Shown piece by piece: positions 35,101 through 42,999 of a DNA stretch of 64,000 nt. The notes beneath the pieces were generated by a model that worked only from the letters and a program-made list of their open reading frames with translations, ran no database searches and had not been told where the DNA came from. Each line of letters starts with the position of its first letter. Within the stretch, counting starts at the first letter, position 1. Source of the DNA: QGON01 sp963691905 (GTDB taxonomy: Bacteria; Pseudomonadota; Gammaproteobacteria; Chromatiales; Chromatiaceae); assembly GCA_963691905.1 (NCBI GenBank), contig OY829893.1, positions 620,001 through 684,000 of the forward strand, written 5' to 3'. The position numbers were made by a program, and so were the translations under genes.

Positions 35101-37907
35101 AGGATAATCTGATACAGACCCTGGAACAGGTTCGCGCCAATGTCGTTGACAAACAACATGCACTGGAACAGGCAGGGGAGACAAGCCAGCGTCTGATAGA
35201 GAAGAAGGCACAGTTTAAGGCTTCCCTGAAGGAAGAGCGTGGTGTGACAGCAGCGCTGCGCGAGTCTCTGGAGCAGGTGGAGGCCCGTGACGTCAACCTT
35301 GAGCAGCAGTTGTCTGCCGCTCAAGCGTCGGAGGAAGAAGCGGCCGCCGGGCAGCAGGAGGAGCTCGCAGTTCTGCAGCAGGCGCTGGACGACGCCCGCC
35401 ATGAGATTAGCGGCAAACAGCAGCAGTTGGAGTCAAAAGCCGATTCGGATCAGGCAATGGGCGACAGGCTGCTGGAGCTAGAACGTGCGCTGGAGACAGA
35501 GCAGGGAACAACCGGGGAAATCCGCCAGTCACTGGAAAACAGCGAGGCGCGGGCTGCAGCGCTTGAAGGTGATCTTGCTACTGCGAAACTGTCGGTGGAT
35601 GAGACAGCGAGCCGCTATCTTGAAGAGCGGGATAGGCTACAGAAACATCTTGATGAGGTGCGGGACGAGCTGAATGGCAAACAGGACTTGCTGGAGGCAG
35701 AGCAGCAGACTACAGCCGATCTCCAGGCAAGCCTGCAACAGTTGGAAAGCAGAACGGCCTCCTTGGAACAGGATCTTGTCACTGCGCGGGAGAGTGGTGA
35801 TGAAGTGGCTGCGCAGTATCGTGAAGAGCGTGATGCGCTACAGCACACCCTTGACGAAGTGCGGGGTGAGATAGAGAACAAGCAGAATCTGCTGGAAACG
35901 AAAGAGCAGGCCGCCGGTGAATTGGCCGACCGGCAGAGTGAACTTGAGGCGGTGCTTGAAGCTGAGCGGCAGTTGGTGGCTGGTCTTCGGGAATCGCAGG
36001 AGCGGATGGAGGCGAGTGCCGCCTCACTGGAGCAGGACCTTGCCGCAGCCAAGGTCTCCGGTGATGAAATTGTCGAACAACACAGTGAACAGCGGGATGC
36101 CTTGCAGCAATCCCTGGAGAACGCCCGCAACGAAATAGAGGATCACCGGCAACAGCTTGAATCGGCTGCTGCCTCGGTCGATGTATTGACTGAAGAGCGT
36201 ACCGCTCTGCAGAAGACAATCGAGGATGAGCAGGGTGCTGGCGCTGAAGTGCGGCAGGCATTGGAGCTTGCGGAAACCCGCATCGTCATCCTGGAACAGG
36301 ATCTTGCATCAACCAGAGAGGCGGAAGATGCGTCCGTGGCGCGTTATCGCGAGGAGCGGGACAGGCTGCAGCAGTCGGAGTCGGAGCTGCAGGCCTTGCT
36401 GGATCGGGAACGGGAATCGACAGCGACACTGCAAGTGACGGTTGAAGAGACGCAACATCGGTCTGGAGAGATTGAGGGCGAGTTGCAGGCTTTACGGGAT
36501 GAGTCGGCGGCTGAAGAGGGCGAGCGCCAGCATACGCTGGAGCTGTTGCAGGCCGAGAAAAAAGAGGTTGAGGAACGGCTTGCGGCGATAGAGACGGAAA
36601 GCCAACAACAGCTGGCTTCATACAAGGATGAGCTGACCCAAGCCGAGGAAACACAGGCCTCTTCACAGATGACATGGAGTGAAGAGAGGGAGCAGCTCGC
36701 CCAGGTGCAAAATAGTGCCAAGCTGCTGACCGCAACGCTGCAACAGCAGCTTGATGAGGCCAAAGAGGATCTTGAGCAGACGACAGCAGCCAGGACTGCC
36801 GATGAAGACCGGGATAGTGAGGCGTTGGCTCAGGCAGAGAAACAGATCACGGAGCTAAAGCGGACTGTCGACGGGTTGCGTGAAGTGCAGCTGGAGATGG
36901 AGGCTGAGTTTGAAGATGATGTGGAATCCGAGATCCAACAGCTGCGCACTGCTCTCGGAAAAGAGGAGAAGCGGCGCAGAGATGCGGAGCAACAGGCGCA
37001 GCAGGTTGATTTCCTGAAACGGGAACGGCAGGTTCAGGAGACCGCAGTAGAGATGCTCGAAGAGGATTTTGAGGGACTCACCAATGAAAAGATTGCCCTT
37101 GAAGGAGAACGAGACACCCTGTCCAAACAGCTATCGGATCTGCGGGATCAATTCGATGTTTTGATGGGTGAGAATGATCAATTGCACTCAGAGCTGGTGG
37201 AAAACAAAAGCACAGCCGAAGACTCTGAGATGGCTGACACGCTGCTTGATCAAATGGAGCAGATGCGTCAGCAGAAGGAGTCGGTGGAAGAGGCGCGGGA
37301 TCGAGCCGAAGGGCAGGCGAAGCGTCTGAAAAAAGAGGTAGATGAACTGCGCTCGGTGATGGAAGAGTATGTGGAACAGATCCAGACTGTACAGTCTTTT
37401 GGCGCTGATGATGAGGTTGATGCGCTGCGTACGGAACTCAACATGGTACGTAGCCGGGCGTCTGAGGATCTGGAGCAGATGCGTCAGGCATTGGATGCGG
37501 CAGAGGCACAGAGTAAGCAGCCGTCAGGGCGTGATATGAATGAAGTTGCGGCCCTGCAGGCGACACGGCAGGAGCTCGATTCGATCAAGAAGGCGTTACG
37601 TGAGAAAGAGCAGACCCTGCGTATGTCGCAGAGACAGTGCCGCACATTGGAGGATGCCATTGAAGATCGTGACGGCGAGGTGGATCGTCTGGGGCGCAAG
37701 CTTGAGGTGTTGCTGAGGCAGACAGGCAGTAATTCCCGGATAGCCGATGAGTCGGAGCCGCTGGATGGCGATAATCTGCATACGTCTGAATTGGAGTTCG
37801 ATGACAGCGCCGGGGAGGGAGACCCCGTCTCGCCCGATGGTCAGGAGACCACCGGTAAACGTCGCTATTCTCTGGGTGGTTTGTTCAAGAAAAAGAAAGA
37901 TAGCTGA
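32190..37907 (+). CDS. Giant CNBD-CNBD-rhodanese-coiled-coil protein
   Basis: 1905 residues. Residues about 20-110 form a degenerate cyclic-nucleotide-binding fold (GEYLFHEGD, VYLLSGSVGLL). Residues about 145-250 are a better CNBD with a phosphate-binding cassette FGEEALISDAPRSSTV. Residues about 262-345 are a rhodanese domain (LWLDVRPPEEYEAGHLPESL), but the active-site loop reads VVYGAQAGQ with no catalytic Cys, so it should be inactive. From about 385 to 1830 it is almost entirely Gln/Glu-rich coiled coil, containing an 88-residue repeat. The C-terminus is basic (SLGGLFKKKKDS). No membrane segment. Ribosome site GAGGCG. It looks like a cNMP-sensing cytoplasmic scaffold or filament; that is inference. 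I know of no named family with the whole architecture. Confidence 0.9.
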   Translation: MAVAKTQKDDALLKNLVPLNTLSDEQLGQLLSRIVVEKAVKGEYLFHEGDTDHQNVYLLSGSVGLLSGKREVDAVASGTQTARFALAHQLPRKHSARAKGVTTFVRIDSRMLSDMLARSQKASYEVNDIKEQRGGDWMTLLLQSSIFQQIPPANLQRVMMRMKEVSVTTGDVIIRQGEEGDYYYLISSGRCSVTRQPEQDRPPVELAQLRAGDSFGEEALISDAPRSSTVTMVTDGVLVRLSKADFVDLVKSPLSRTLKYKKAKARVEDGALWLDVRPPEEYEAGHLPESLNMPFFSLRFQASSLAVDREYVVYGAQAGQAAAAAYLLVERGFEVYVLDQAWDVVAPLAGIHVAGEKVDNVIDFKREAVEANAPENGQPDEDSHMAEFYAEQQRADEMQQQLEDATQEYKDVLTRRQTEIKLLKQALVVARRRLDEQEQQFQETRTAHEQEVGGLQEASASAEDGQAAAAEEITSLRGKLARLDEQNALDQGRLKEELTGLQIELSETKEALQETKTAAQTRAAESVDRQTTLERQLQSMQQGLDRLREQSADEQARLIRERDELSGNLGALQHELDELRADDQARQKQAEEKLAEVVQQVSVAEAAKQQQEKAKQALDSERDDLVSRLSESQREQEALKNAGVEQDEARQAALQSLTGELQLVKDESARSAERHALSLVALEEARESLKMDLADRDALLEEQTLTATQQAVKLEQLEQSQQEAEARQQELTGEQSELETRLATEQQQVAELKCARENLEESRTELQKALADLQQSAAESEAAQQADLASLRAGLDQAQAEADGKQRLYEEVTEALSNAEEATRSFKEQKAELEASAAEQKQLADELRESFETAQGRAETLENELHAVRLAGDDTDAQNQGVLAALKEELEQTQSESARRHQENLNGEVERQQLFEKQTELENALAVSGEQSETLRHSFSELETRATSLEEALSATKLAGDEAAASFQEQQDNLIQTLEQVRANVVDKQHALEQAGETSQRLIEKKAQFKASLKEERGVTAALRESLEQVEARDVNLEQQLSAAQASEEEAAAGQQEELAVLQQALDDARHEISGKQQQLESKADSDQAMGDRLLELERALETEQGTTGEIRQSLENSEARAAALEGDLATAKLSVDETASRYLEERDRLQKHLDEVRDELNGKQDLLEAEQQTTADLQASLQQLESRTASLEQDLVTARESGDEVAAQYREERDALQHTLDEVRGEIENKQNLLETKEQAAGELADRQSELEAVLEAERQLVAGLRESQERMEASAASLEQDLAAAKVSGDEIVEQHSEQRDALQQSLENARNEIEDHRQQLESAAASVDVLTEERTALQKTIEDEQGAGAEVRQALELAETRIVILEQDLASTREAEDASVARYREERDRLQQSESELQALLDRERESTATLQVTVEETQHRSGEIEGELQALRDESAAEEGERQHTLELLQAEKKEVEERLAAIETESQQQLASYKDELTQAEETQASSQMTWSEEREQLAQVQNSAKLLTATLQQQLDEAKEDLEQTTAARTADEDRDSEALAQAEKQITELKRTVDGLREVQLEMEAEFEDDVESEIQQLRTALGKEEKRRRDAEQQAQQVDFLKRERQVQETAVEMLEEDFEGLTNEKIALEGERDTLSKQLSDLRDQFDVLMGENDQLHSELVENKSTAEDSEMADTLLDQMEQMRQQKESVEEARDRAEGQAKRLKKEVDELRSVMEEYVEQIQTVQSFGADDEVDALRTELNMVRSRASEDLEQMRQALDAAEAQSKQPSGRDMNEVAALQATRQELDSIKKALREKEQTLRMSQRQCRTLEDAIEDRDGEVDRLGRKLEVLLRQTGSNSRIADESEPLDGDNLHTSELEFDDSAGEGDPVSPDGQETTGKRRYSLGGLFKKKKDS
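34770..36737 (+). repeat. 88-residue coiled-coil repeat within the giant protein
   Basis: Units open with LExxLxxxxxxxDE. They start at 34770, 35034, 35298, 35562, 35763, 36027, 36291 and 36471. Spacings are 88, 88, 88, 67, 88, 88 and 60 residues; the two short ones differ from 88 by 21 and 28 residues, exact heptad multiples. Units are diverged at DNA level, so the duplication is old. The last unit is the most degenerate and its end is approximate. Confidence 0.85.
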
Positions 37908-37981
37908 TAGTTCAGTGACATCCTCATCTCAGTTAGACTCTGCCTTTTTACTGTAGATCAGTCCCGGACGGTCTCTTCTCC

Positions 37982-38869
37982 ATGCGTATATTGTCGGTCG
38001 GTATTGCGACCCTGGATATCATCAACACAGTCGCCGCCTACCCCTCGGAAGATGAGGAGTTGCGAGCGCTTGAACACAGGGTTGCCCGCGGAGGCAATGC
38101 CACCAATACCCTGGTGGTCTTGAGCCAATTTGGCCATGCTTGCAGTTGGGCTGGCACAATCGCCGATGAGCCTGATAGCCGTTATATCCTGGATGACCTC
38201 ACGCGCTATGGTATCGACCTCTCCCATCTTGTCCATCACGCCAGCAGCAAGGTTCCAACCTCCTATGTAGTGCTGAGCAGGGAAAGCGCCTCCCGTACAA
38301 TCGTCCACTATCGCGACCTTCCGGAATACAGTGCGGCAGATTTCAGTGCCGTCAATCCCGCTGAGTTTGATTGGATCCATTTCGAAGGCAGAAATCCAGC
38401 CGAGACCCTGCAAATGTTGCAGCGAGTGAAGGAAAGTTCTCCGCAGGTTGGTTGTTCTCTGGAAGTGGAGAAGCCGCGTGCCGGTATCGACGTGTTGTTG
38501 GCATTGCCGGATGTGCTGTTCTTTTCAAAGGTGTTCGCCGAGAGTCGTGGACATGCCGATGCCGCTTCCCTCCTTATGGCCATGCGGGAGCTTAATCCGC
38601 AGGCACTGCTGTTTTGCGCCTGGGGCGATGAGGGCGCCTGGATGCTTAAGGCGAATGGTGTCATGCGGCATCAGCCGGCAATACAGCCTGCAGAATTGGT
38701 GGATACGCTGGGGGCCGGTGATGTGTTTAATGCAGGTGTGATCGATGGTCTGTTAAGAGAAAACAGTTACGAGAAGGTGTTGATGCAGGCAGTCAGGCTT
38801 GCCGGAATAAAGTGTGGACAAGAGGGTTTTGGCATGAAAAAACCGGGGCATTTCGATCCGGTCTTCTAA
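37982..38869 (+). CDS. PfkB-family carbohydrate kinase (ketohexokinase-like)
   Basis: 295 residues, ribokinase fold. The N-terminal RGGNATNTLVVLSQFG is the sugar-binding glycine motif; the C-terminal DTLGAGDVFNAGVIDGL is the PfkB signature with catalytic Asp. The overall pattern is closest to ketohexokinase/KHK-like members. The substrate cannot be assigned from sequence. It begins 74 bp after the giant protein and could share its transcript. No clear ribosome site. Confidence 0.88.
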   Translation: MRILSVGIATLDIINTVAAYPSEDEELRALEHRVARGGNATNTLVVLSQFGHACSWAGTIADEPDSRYILDDLTRYGIDLSHLVHHASSKVPTSYVVLSRESASRTIVHYRDLPEYSAADFSAVNPAEFDWIHFEGRNPAETLQMLQRVKESSPQVGCSLEVEKPRAGIDVLLALPDVLFFSKVFAESRGHADAASLLMAMRELNPQALLFCAWGDEGAWMLKANGVMRHQPAIQPAELVDTLGAGDVFNAGVIDGLLRENSYEKVLMQAVRLAGIKCGQEGFGMKKPGHFDPVF

Positions 38870-39076
38870 CGCTGCATACTGCGTAATGGGCGAGTCAGAG
38901 AGGGGTATGAATTCCAGTGAAATTTCAGTTGTTTGAGAAACTGTGGCAAACTGAACCCTCTCTAAGATTGAATCTGATTCCTCTACCCTGGCGTTCTCCC
39001 CGTTTGGCTTCAGGTTCATTAAGTGCTTCCCACAGGCTCCATAGCTGAGTCGCAGGGTAATCAGGAAATACTAAAG

Positions 39077-39949
39077 ATGTTTAAAATTGTTTTATCAAAC
39101 CAGACGCTCCTTCAACTTGCATTCTCAAACAAAATAGGCAGAGCGCTCGTTCGAGGGAATCTTCTGAAACTGTCGAGCTATAGCGACAGAAGTGTTGCGG
39201 ACCATATATACACATCAATTAAACTGAACAATAGAACCTCTAAAGAGAGTAGAGCAAACAGGTTTCAGGAAATCGATCAACATACTGTAGATCTGCTCAA
39301 AGAGTTTGATAAACCGGTTTTTCATGATGTCGGGGTGTCTAGCGGCATTACTTCATTTGAACTTTATAGCCTGCTTCAGGAGCAGGGTGTCAGTTCCAGT
39401 TTTAATATTTCTGATAAATTCGCAAAATTTTACTACGAGAAAACGCCCCTCTATACAAAAATATACGATTCTGAAAAAAAATTCCTTAATGGATATGTTG
39501 GCCCTATTTTCGCCGACCAGGAATCCAGTGGTAAGTTTTTTATCACTCGATGGGTATTTCAGCTTTTGGACAAAAGGCCCGTATCGAAAGAGTTGGGTAC
39601 CATTCTTTTATACGATCCAAAGGTGCTTTCCTGCATAGCCAATAAAGAGATTTTTCATCAAAACTATGACATTTTTGCCGCACCAATGGATGAGAAATGT
39701 TCATATTTGCGCTGTATGAATCTGCTGAATAAAGGTTATTTCCCGGATGAATTAATTATAAAAGGGGTGACGAATCTATTTCACTCAATAACGGAAGGCG
39801 GCGTATTACAGATCGGTCGTACTGTTGATGGAGTGAATTACGTGTCATTTTTCCGCAAAAAAGATCAACAGTTGGATGTGATTATGCATCTTAATGAGGG
39901 AACAGAAATACTCGACCTAATTGATGCCATCGACTTCAAAGCGCATTAA
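39077..39949 (+). CDS. Methyltransferase-like protein, AT-rich
   Basis: 290 residues from the ATG at 39077 (AGGA upstream); a GTG at 39023 would add 18 residues. FHDVGVSSGITSFELYSLL looks like SAM-binding motif I (DxGxxxG), and the rest fits a class I methyltransferase fold only loosely. Codon use is markedly more A/T-rich than in its neighbours, suggesting acquisition. It is followed by a strong terminator. The family is not firmly recognised. Confidence 0.65.
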   Translation: MFKIVLSNQTLLQLAFSNKIGRALVRGNLLKLSSYSDRSVADHIYTSIKLNNRTSKESRANRFQEIDQHTVDLLKEFDKPVFHDVGVSSGITSFELYSLLQEQGVSSSFNISDKFAKFYYEKTPLYTKIYDSEKKFLNGYVGPIFADQESSGKFFITRWVFQLLDKRPVSKELGTILLYDPKVLSCIANKEIFHQNYDIFAAPMDEKCSYLRCMNLLNKGYFPDELIIKGVTNLFHSITEGGVLQIGRTVDGVNYVSFFRKKDQQLDVIMHLNEGTEILDLIDAIDFKAH

Positions 39950-40000
39950 TTTTGCCAGTGAAAGAAGGCGCTGATCTGTAGAGGGATCGGACATAAAAGA

Positions 40001-40025
40001 ACCGGGACTCAATGTCCCGGTTTTT
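40001..40025. terminator. Bidirectional terminator
   Basis: Perfect 8-bp stem ACCGGGAC/GTCCCGGT with a 5-nt loop, followed by TTTT on the plus strand and by TCTTTTATG on the minus strand. It can serve both the methyltransferase-like gene and the convergent small gene. Confidence 0.88.
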
Positions 40026-40040
40026 ACGCGTGGCGCAGGA

Positions 40041-40256
40041 TCAGTCGAAATAACGTAAGAAAATCGCAGGATCCACATTGGCCAGGTCGTGCGGCAACAG
40101 CTGTTCTTTAGTGGGAGTAGCCTGAGCTTCCTGCAATCCCGGTTCCGCCGTGGGGGTGTCTTCCACAGAGGGTATCATTCGAGTTGCAGGTGCTTGAACG
40201 GCAGGCGAACCCGATTCGATTAATCTACCCGTGGACATGCCATAAACTTTCTTCAT
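40041..40256 (-). CDS. Small hypothetical protein with very strong ribosome site
   Basis: 71 residues, Pro/Ala/Thr-rich and probably disordered (SGSPAVQAPATRMIPSVEDT), ending in DPAIFLRYFD. No signal or membrane segment. The start ATG at 40254-40256 is preceded by TAAGGAGG at ideal spacing, and the gene has a terminator, so expression is likely. No family recognised. Confidence 0.6.
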   Translation of the reverse strand: MKKVYGMSTGRLIESGSPAVQAPATRMIPSVEDTPTAEPGLQEAQATPTKEQLLPHDLANVDPAIFLRYFD

Positions 40257-40419
40257 GACGTACCTCCTTACATTGTCGGAACGTTGCTTTCACTCAATGT
40301 GTCGGCGGGCCAGCTTGTTTCTTTAGCCTGTGCAACTTTGTACCACATTTTTGTTGGAAATGTGAACACGTCGCTTTGAAGTTACCACAAGTATTTGAAG
40401 TCAGTCGCAAAACCCCCCT

Positions 40420-40713
40420 CTATTCTTCATTATCCAGTTGATCCAGCGGATTTATATGGTTATCTCCGGCGGGTTTGTCGAGGTCGACGCCATAGTCATC
40501 CTTGCTGATGTCATAGGAACCGGCCCAATCCTCCGGCGGGGCGATACTGCGAGCTTCCAATGCCACCCAGTCTTCAAAGTCGTACTCTTCGATAGTGCCG
40601 TCGTAGAACTGGACCTCGATGCAGCCCTCATCTGCATCATAGGCCACGATCTTAAGGTTCTCCCCTTCGTTGGTTTTGAACCAGGTACCCACTTTGAGCC
40701 TAGTGATATTCAT
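40420..40713 (-). CDS. Small conserved acidic protein, possibly DUF6763
   Basis: 97 residues. The N-terminal half is an SH3-like beta barrel pattern (VGTWFKTNEGENLKIVAYD, GCIEVQFYDGTIEEYDFEDW) and the C-terminal half is acidic and disordered, with PPEDWAGSYDI. This resembles small proteobacterial proteins annotated DUF6763; I recall this from the motif only. The ATG at 40711-40713 has GAGAGG at good spacing; a GTG six bases upstream overlaps that site. Monocistronic. Confidence 0.7.
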   Translation of the reverse strand: MNITRLKVGTWFKTNEGENLKIVAYDADEGCIEVQFYDGTIEEYDFEDWVALEARSIAPPEDWAGSYDISKDDYGVDLDKPAGDNHINPLDQLDNEE

Positions 40714-40857
40714 CTTCACCTCTCTCCCGGTTGTAACTTCTTACCTACTATCAATTATGGCACTGAAGATCGTCTCGTCCATTGCGCAAAGTCATTTAAT
40801 CTATCCGGATTTAAGGGGATATATGCGCAAAGTGTTCCCGTGCATTAGAATGTTTGA

Positions 40858-41523
40858 ATGGAAATAGATGGCAATCACTTCTCCGGTACCCTGCTCTGGT
40901 GGCTGGGCGCCCTGTACGGCGTAGCGCTTTTTTATGCCCTGCGCATGTCGCCTTGGCGTCGCTTGACGCAGGAGGGGCAGTTGCATGTTTTTCTGGGCGC
41001 CATCGTTGTGTTGATTCTGTTGTGGCATATACGGGGGCAGATTCAACCCGGTCTCTCCTTCCACCTGTTGGGGGTGACCACCCTGACCCTGGTGTTCGGC
41101 TGGTCCTTTGCGCTGATCATCGCCAGTATCGCCCTGTTGGCGGTGACGTTGAATGCCGGTTACGGCTGGGAAGGATATGTACTCAGCATCATCACGGTGG
41201 GGCTGCTGCCGATCACCCTGTCCCAGATATCCCTGGTGCTGGTGCGCTCCTGGTTTCCAAAAAACTTCTTTGTCTATGTTCTGGGCAACGGCTTCATGAC
41301 GGGGTGGCTGGTGGCCTACATCAGTGGCTATGCGGCGGTGGGTCTACTGGTCTACAGCGGCACCTATACGCTGCAGGCGCTGCAGGTCACGATCATGCCT
41401 TTCTTCCCGCTGATGTTTTTTCCGGAGGCGATTCTCAACGGTTGGATCATTACCATTCTGGTGCTTTACTTCCCTGGATGGGTCTATTCATTCAGTGATG
41501 AACTCTACATCAAAGGCAAGTAG
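40858..41523 (+). CDS. CbiM-like energy-coupling factor permease family membrane protein
   Basis: 221 residues, six to seven hydrophobic helices. GLSFHLLGVTTLTLVFGWSF and MPFFPLMFFPEAILNGWI are typical of the CbiM-type (PF01891) permeases found as single genes in many gammaproteobacteria. The canonical CbiM N-terminus MHIxDG (nickel or cobalt binding) is absent. No ATPase or CbiN/CbiQ partner is adjacent, so metal transport is uncertain. Confidence 0.68.
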   Translation: MEIDGNHFSGTLLWWLGALYGVALFYALRMSPWRRLTQEGQLHVFLGAIVVLILLWHIRGQIQPGLSFHLLGVTTLTLVFGWSFALIIASIALLAVTLNAGYGWEGYVLSIITVGLLPITLSQISLVLVRSWFPKNFFVYVLGNGFMTGWLVAYISGYAAVGLLVYSGTYTLQALQVTIMPFFPLMFFPEAILNGWIITILVLYFPGWVYSFSDELYIKGK

Positions 41524-41583
41524 TTCCCGCCTCGGTGTTCGTATTAGAATGGCGTCCGATGTCTCTATTTCAGGAGTAAGGCT

Positions 41584-42396
41584 TTGAGTTGGTGGGGAAA
41601 ACTGGTCGGCGGGGCCTTTGGCTTCATGCTTGGGGGCGCGTTGGGTGCCGTGTTGGGCGCTGCGTTGGGACACAAGTTCGATAAGGGTCTCGAGGGAGTG
41701 CCCGGCGGTGGCGCCGAATGGGGGGCGGGGGATCGGGAGCGGGTACAAACTGCTTTCTTCACCGCAGCATTCTCGGTGATGGGGCGTATTGCCAAGGCTG
41801 ACGGGCGTGTTTCACCGGACGAGATACGTCTGGCGCAGGCGGTGATGGAGCAGATGTCCCTGTCTGAGGAGATGCGCCAGACTGCAATCCGGCTTTTCAA
41901 CGAAGGCAAGGCCGACGATTTTCCCCTGGATGAGGTTTTGGAGCAGTTCCGTGTCGAGTGTCATCGGCGCAGCACGCTGATTCAGATGTTCATGGAGATC
42001 CAGATTCAGGCGGCCTATGCGGATGGCCGCATGGATGCAGAGGAAGAGTCCCTGCTGCTGCATATCTGTGCGCGCCTGAATATCTCTGAATTTACCTTCC
42101 GCCAGCTGGAGAAGATGATCCGGGCGGAGCGCCATTATACGGGAGCCGGTGAAGGGCGGCGTCAGGCACCCCGGGAGCGTTTTTCCCTGGACGATGCCTA
42201 CGCTATTCTCAATATCGGGGCTGATGCAACGGACAAAGAGGTCAAACGGGCCTACCGGCGTCTGATGAGCCAGCACCATCCGGACAAGCTGGTCTCCAAA
42301 GGCTTGCCCGAGGAGATGATGAAGATGGCTGCCGCAAAAACCGATGAGATCCGCAAGGCCTACGAGCGGGTGAAAGAGGCGCGGGGGATGAGATAA
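41584..42396 (+). CDS. djlA: Co-chaperone DjlA (TerB-like + J domain)
   Basis: 270 residues. An N-terminal glycine-rich membrane segment (GGAFGFMLGGALGAVLGAAL) comes first, then a TerB-like helical domain (about 55-180) with the metal-site type KADGRVSPDE and YADGRMDAEEE. The C-terminal J domain has HPD in QHHPDKL. It stimulates DnaK at the inner membrane. TTG start with AGGAG seven bases upstream. Its stop codon is directly followed by a repeat element. Confidence 0.93.
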   Translation: MSWWGKLVGGAFGFMLGGALGAVLGAALGHKFDKGLEGVPGGGAEWGAGDRERVQTAFFTAAFSVMGRIAKADGRVSPDEIRLAQAVMEQMSLSEEMRQTAIRLFNEGKADDFPLDEVLEQFRVECHRRSTLIQMFMEIQIQAAYADGRMDAEEESLLLHICARLNISEFTFRQLEKMIRAERHYTGAGEGRRQAPRERFSLDDAYAILNIGADATDKEVKRAYRRLMSQHHPDKLVSKGLPEEMMKMAAAKTDEIRKAYERVKEARGMR

Positions 42397-42650
42397 AAAC
42401 AGGTAAATGGTAAAAGGTTAAAGGAGGCCGTGCCACCGGATCCCCCGGCCTTTGTCGTGGCTGTGTTGTAGGCCGGTTCAAGCGTAGCGGAACCGGCAAC
42501 CTCAAGCATTGGCACCCTGAGTGCCCGATCAGCTGCACTTGACCGGGCCTACATACATTACGGTGTGGAAAAAGAACTTGCATCCGGTAGCACCGGACAC
42601 ATACTTGCTTCACCTTTCACCTTTCACCTTTCACCTTTCACCTTTCACCT
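42397..42650. repeat. Purine/pyrimidine-bounded intergenic element, copy 1
   Basis: It starts right after the djlA stop with a G/A-rich run (GGTAAAAGGTTAAAGG), then the shared core GGAGGCCGTGCCA and CGGCCTTTGTCGTGGCTG. Two 30-bp REP-like units follow (42468-42497 and, inverted, 42523-42552), and the right end is a C/T-rich run. Homologous elements lie at 50484 and 53559. The rest of this 372-bp gap (to 42768) holds C-rich sequence and the ribosome site of the next gene; no other gene is seen. Confidence 0.75.
42611..42650 (+). repeat. Simple tandem repeat CACCTTT
   Basis: 5.7 perfect copies of the 7-bp unit CACCTTT at the pyrimidine-rich right edge of the intergenic element. Not a multiple of three and not in a gene; probably length-variable. 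Confidence 0.85.
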
Positions 42651-42768
42651 CCCTGCCCCTTGCCTCCTGCCCCACTCCTGCCTATCCTTACCTGACTGCC
42701 ACATCGCGGGACGAAGAAGCCCGTGTTGATCTGATTTACCGCCTGCCAATGCCCTGTGGAGGGGAACT

Positions 42769-42999
42769 ATGACAGATACCTTCGACCCTATCCTGCTCAA
42801 CTTCATCTATGCCATCTTTGGTGGTCTGCTGACTATCTTTTTCATGTGGTTTGGTTGCAAGGTGTTCAGTCATATCGTCAATTTCAGCATTCCAGAGGAG
42901 TTGAAAAACGGCAATCTGGCGGTGGGGGTGATGATCATGGGTATCTTTATCGGCATCGGCACTGCTCTGGGGTTGGTCATCGGGCTCGGCCTGAATTGA
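42769..42999 (+). CDS. DUF350 small membrane protein
   Basis: 76 residues with two membrane helices (LLNFIYAIFGGLLTIFFMWFG and LAVGVMIMGIFIGIGTALGL in part). The second-helix start NLAVGVMIMGIFIGIG is characteristic of DUF350 (E. coli YjfL-like). GGAGGGG lies just upstream. Its TGA overlaps the ATG of the lytic transglycosylase by one base, so translation is coupled. Function unknown. Confidence 0.8.
   Translation: MTDTFDPILLNFIYAIFGGLLTIFFMWFGCKVFSHIVNFSIPEELKNGNLAVGVMIMGIFIGIGTALGLVIGLGLN

Noticed and set aside
34560..35402. Minus-strand Leu/Phe-rich open frame that looks like a membrane protein
   Set aside because: Reverse complement of Gln/Glu/Leu coiled-coil codons (CAG/GAG to CTG/CTC); an artefact of composition.
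34770..36737. SMC- or myosin-type ATPase identity for the coiled-coil protein
   Set aside because: No Walker A/B or hinge is present; the similarity would be only generic coiled-coil composition.
42601..42650. CRISPR-like direct repeats
   Set aside because: A contiguous 7-bp microsatellite without spacers; no cas genes in the window.
42756..42998. Possible longer N-terminus of the lytic transglycosylase reaching back over the DUF350 gene
   Set aside because: The extension reads DUF350 in a wrong frame; a signal peptide starts right at the ATG at 42999.
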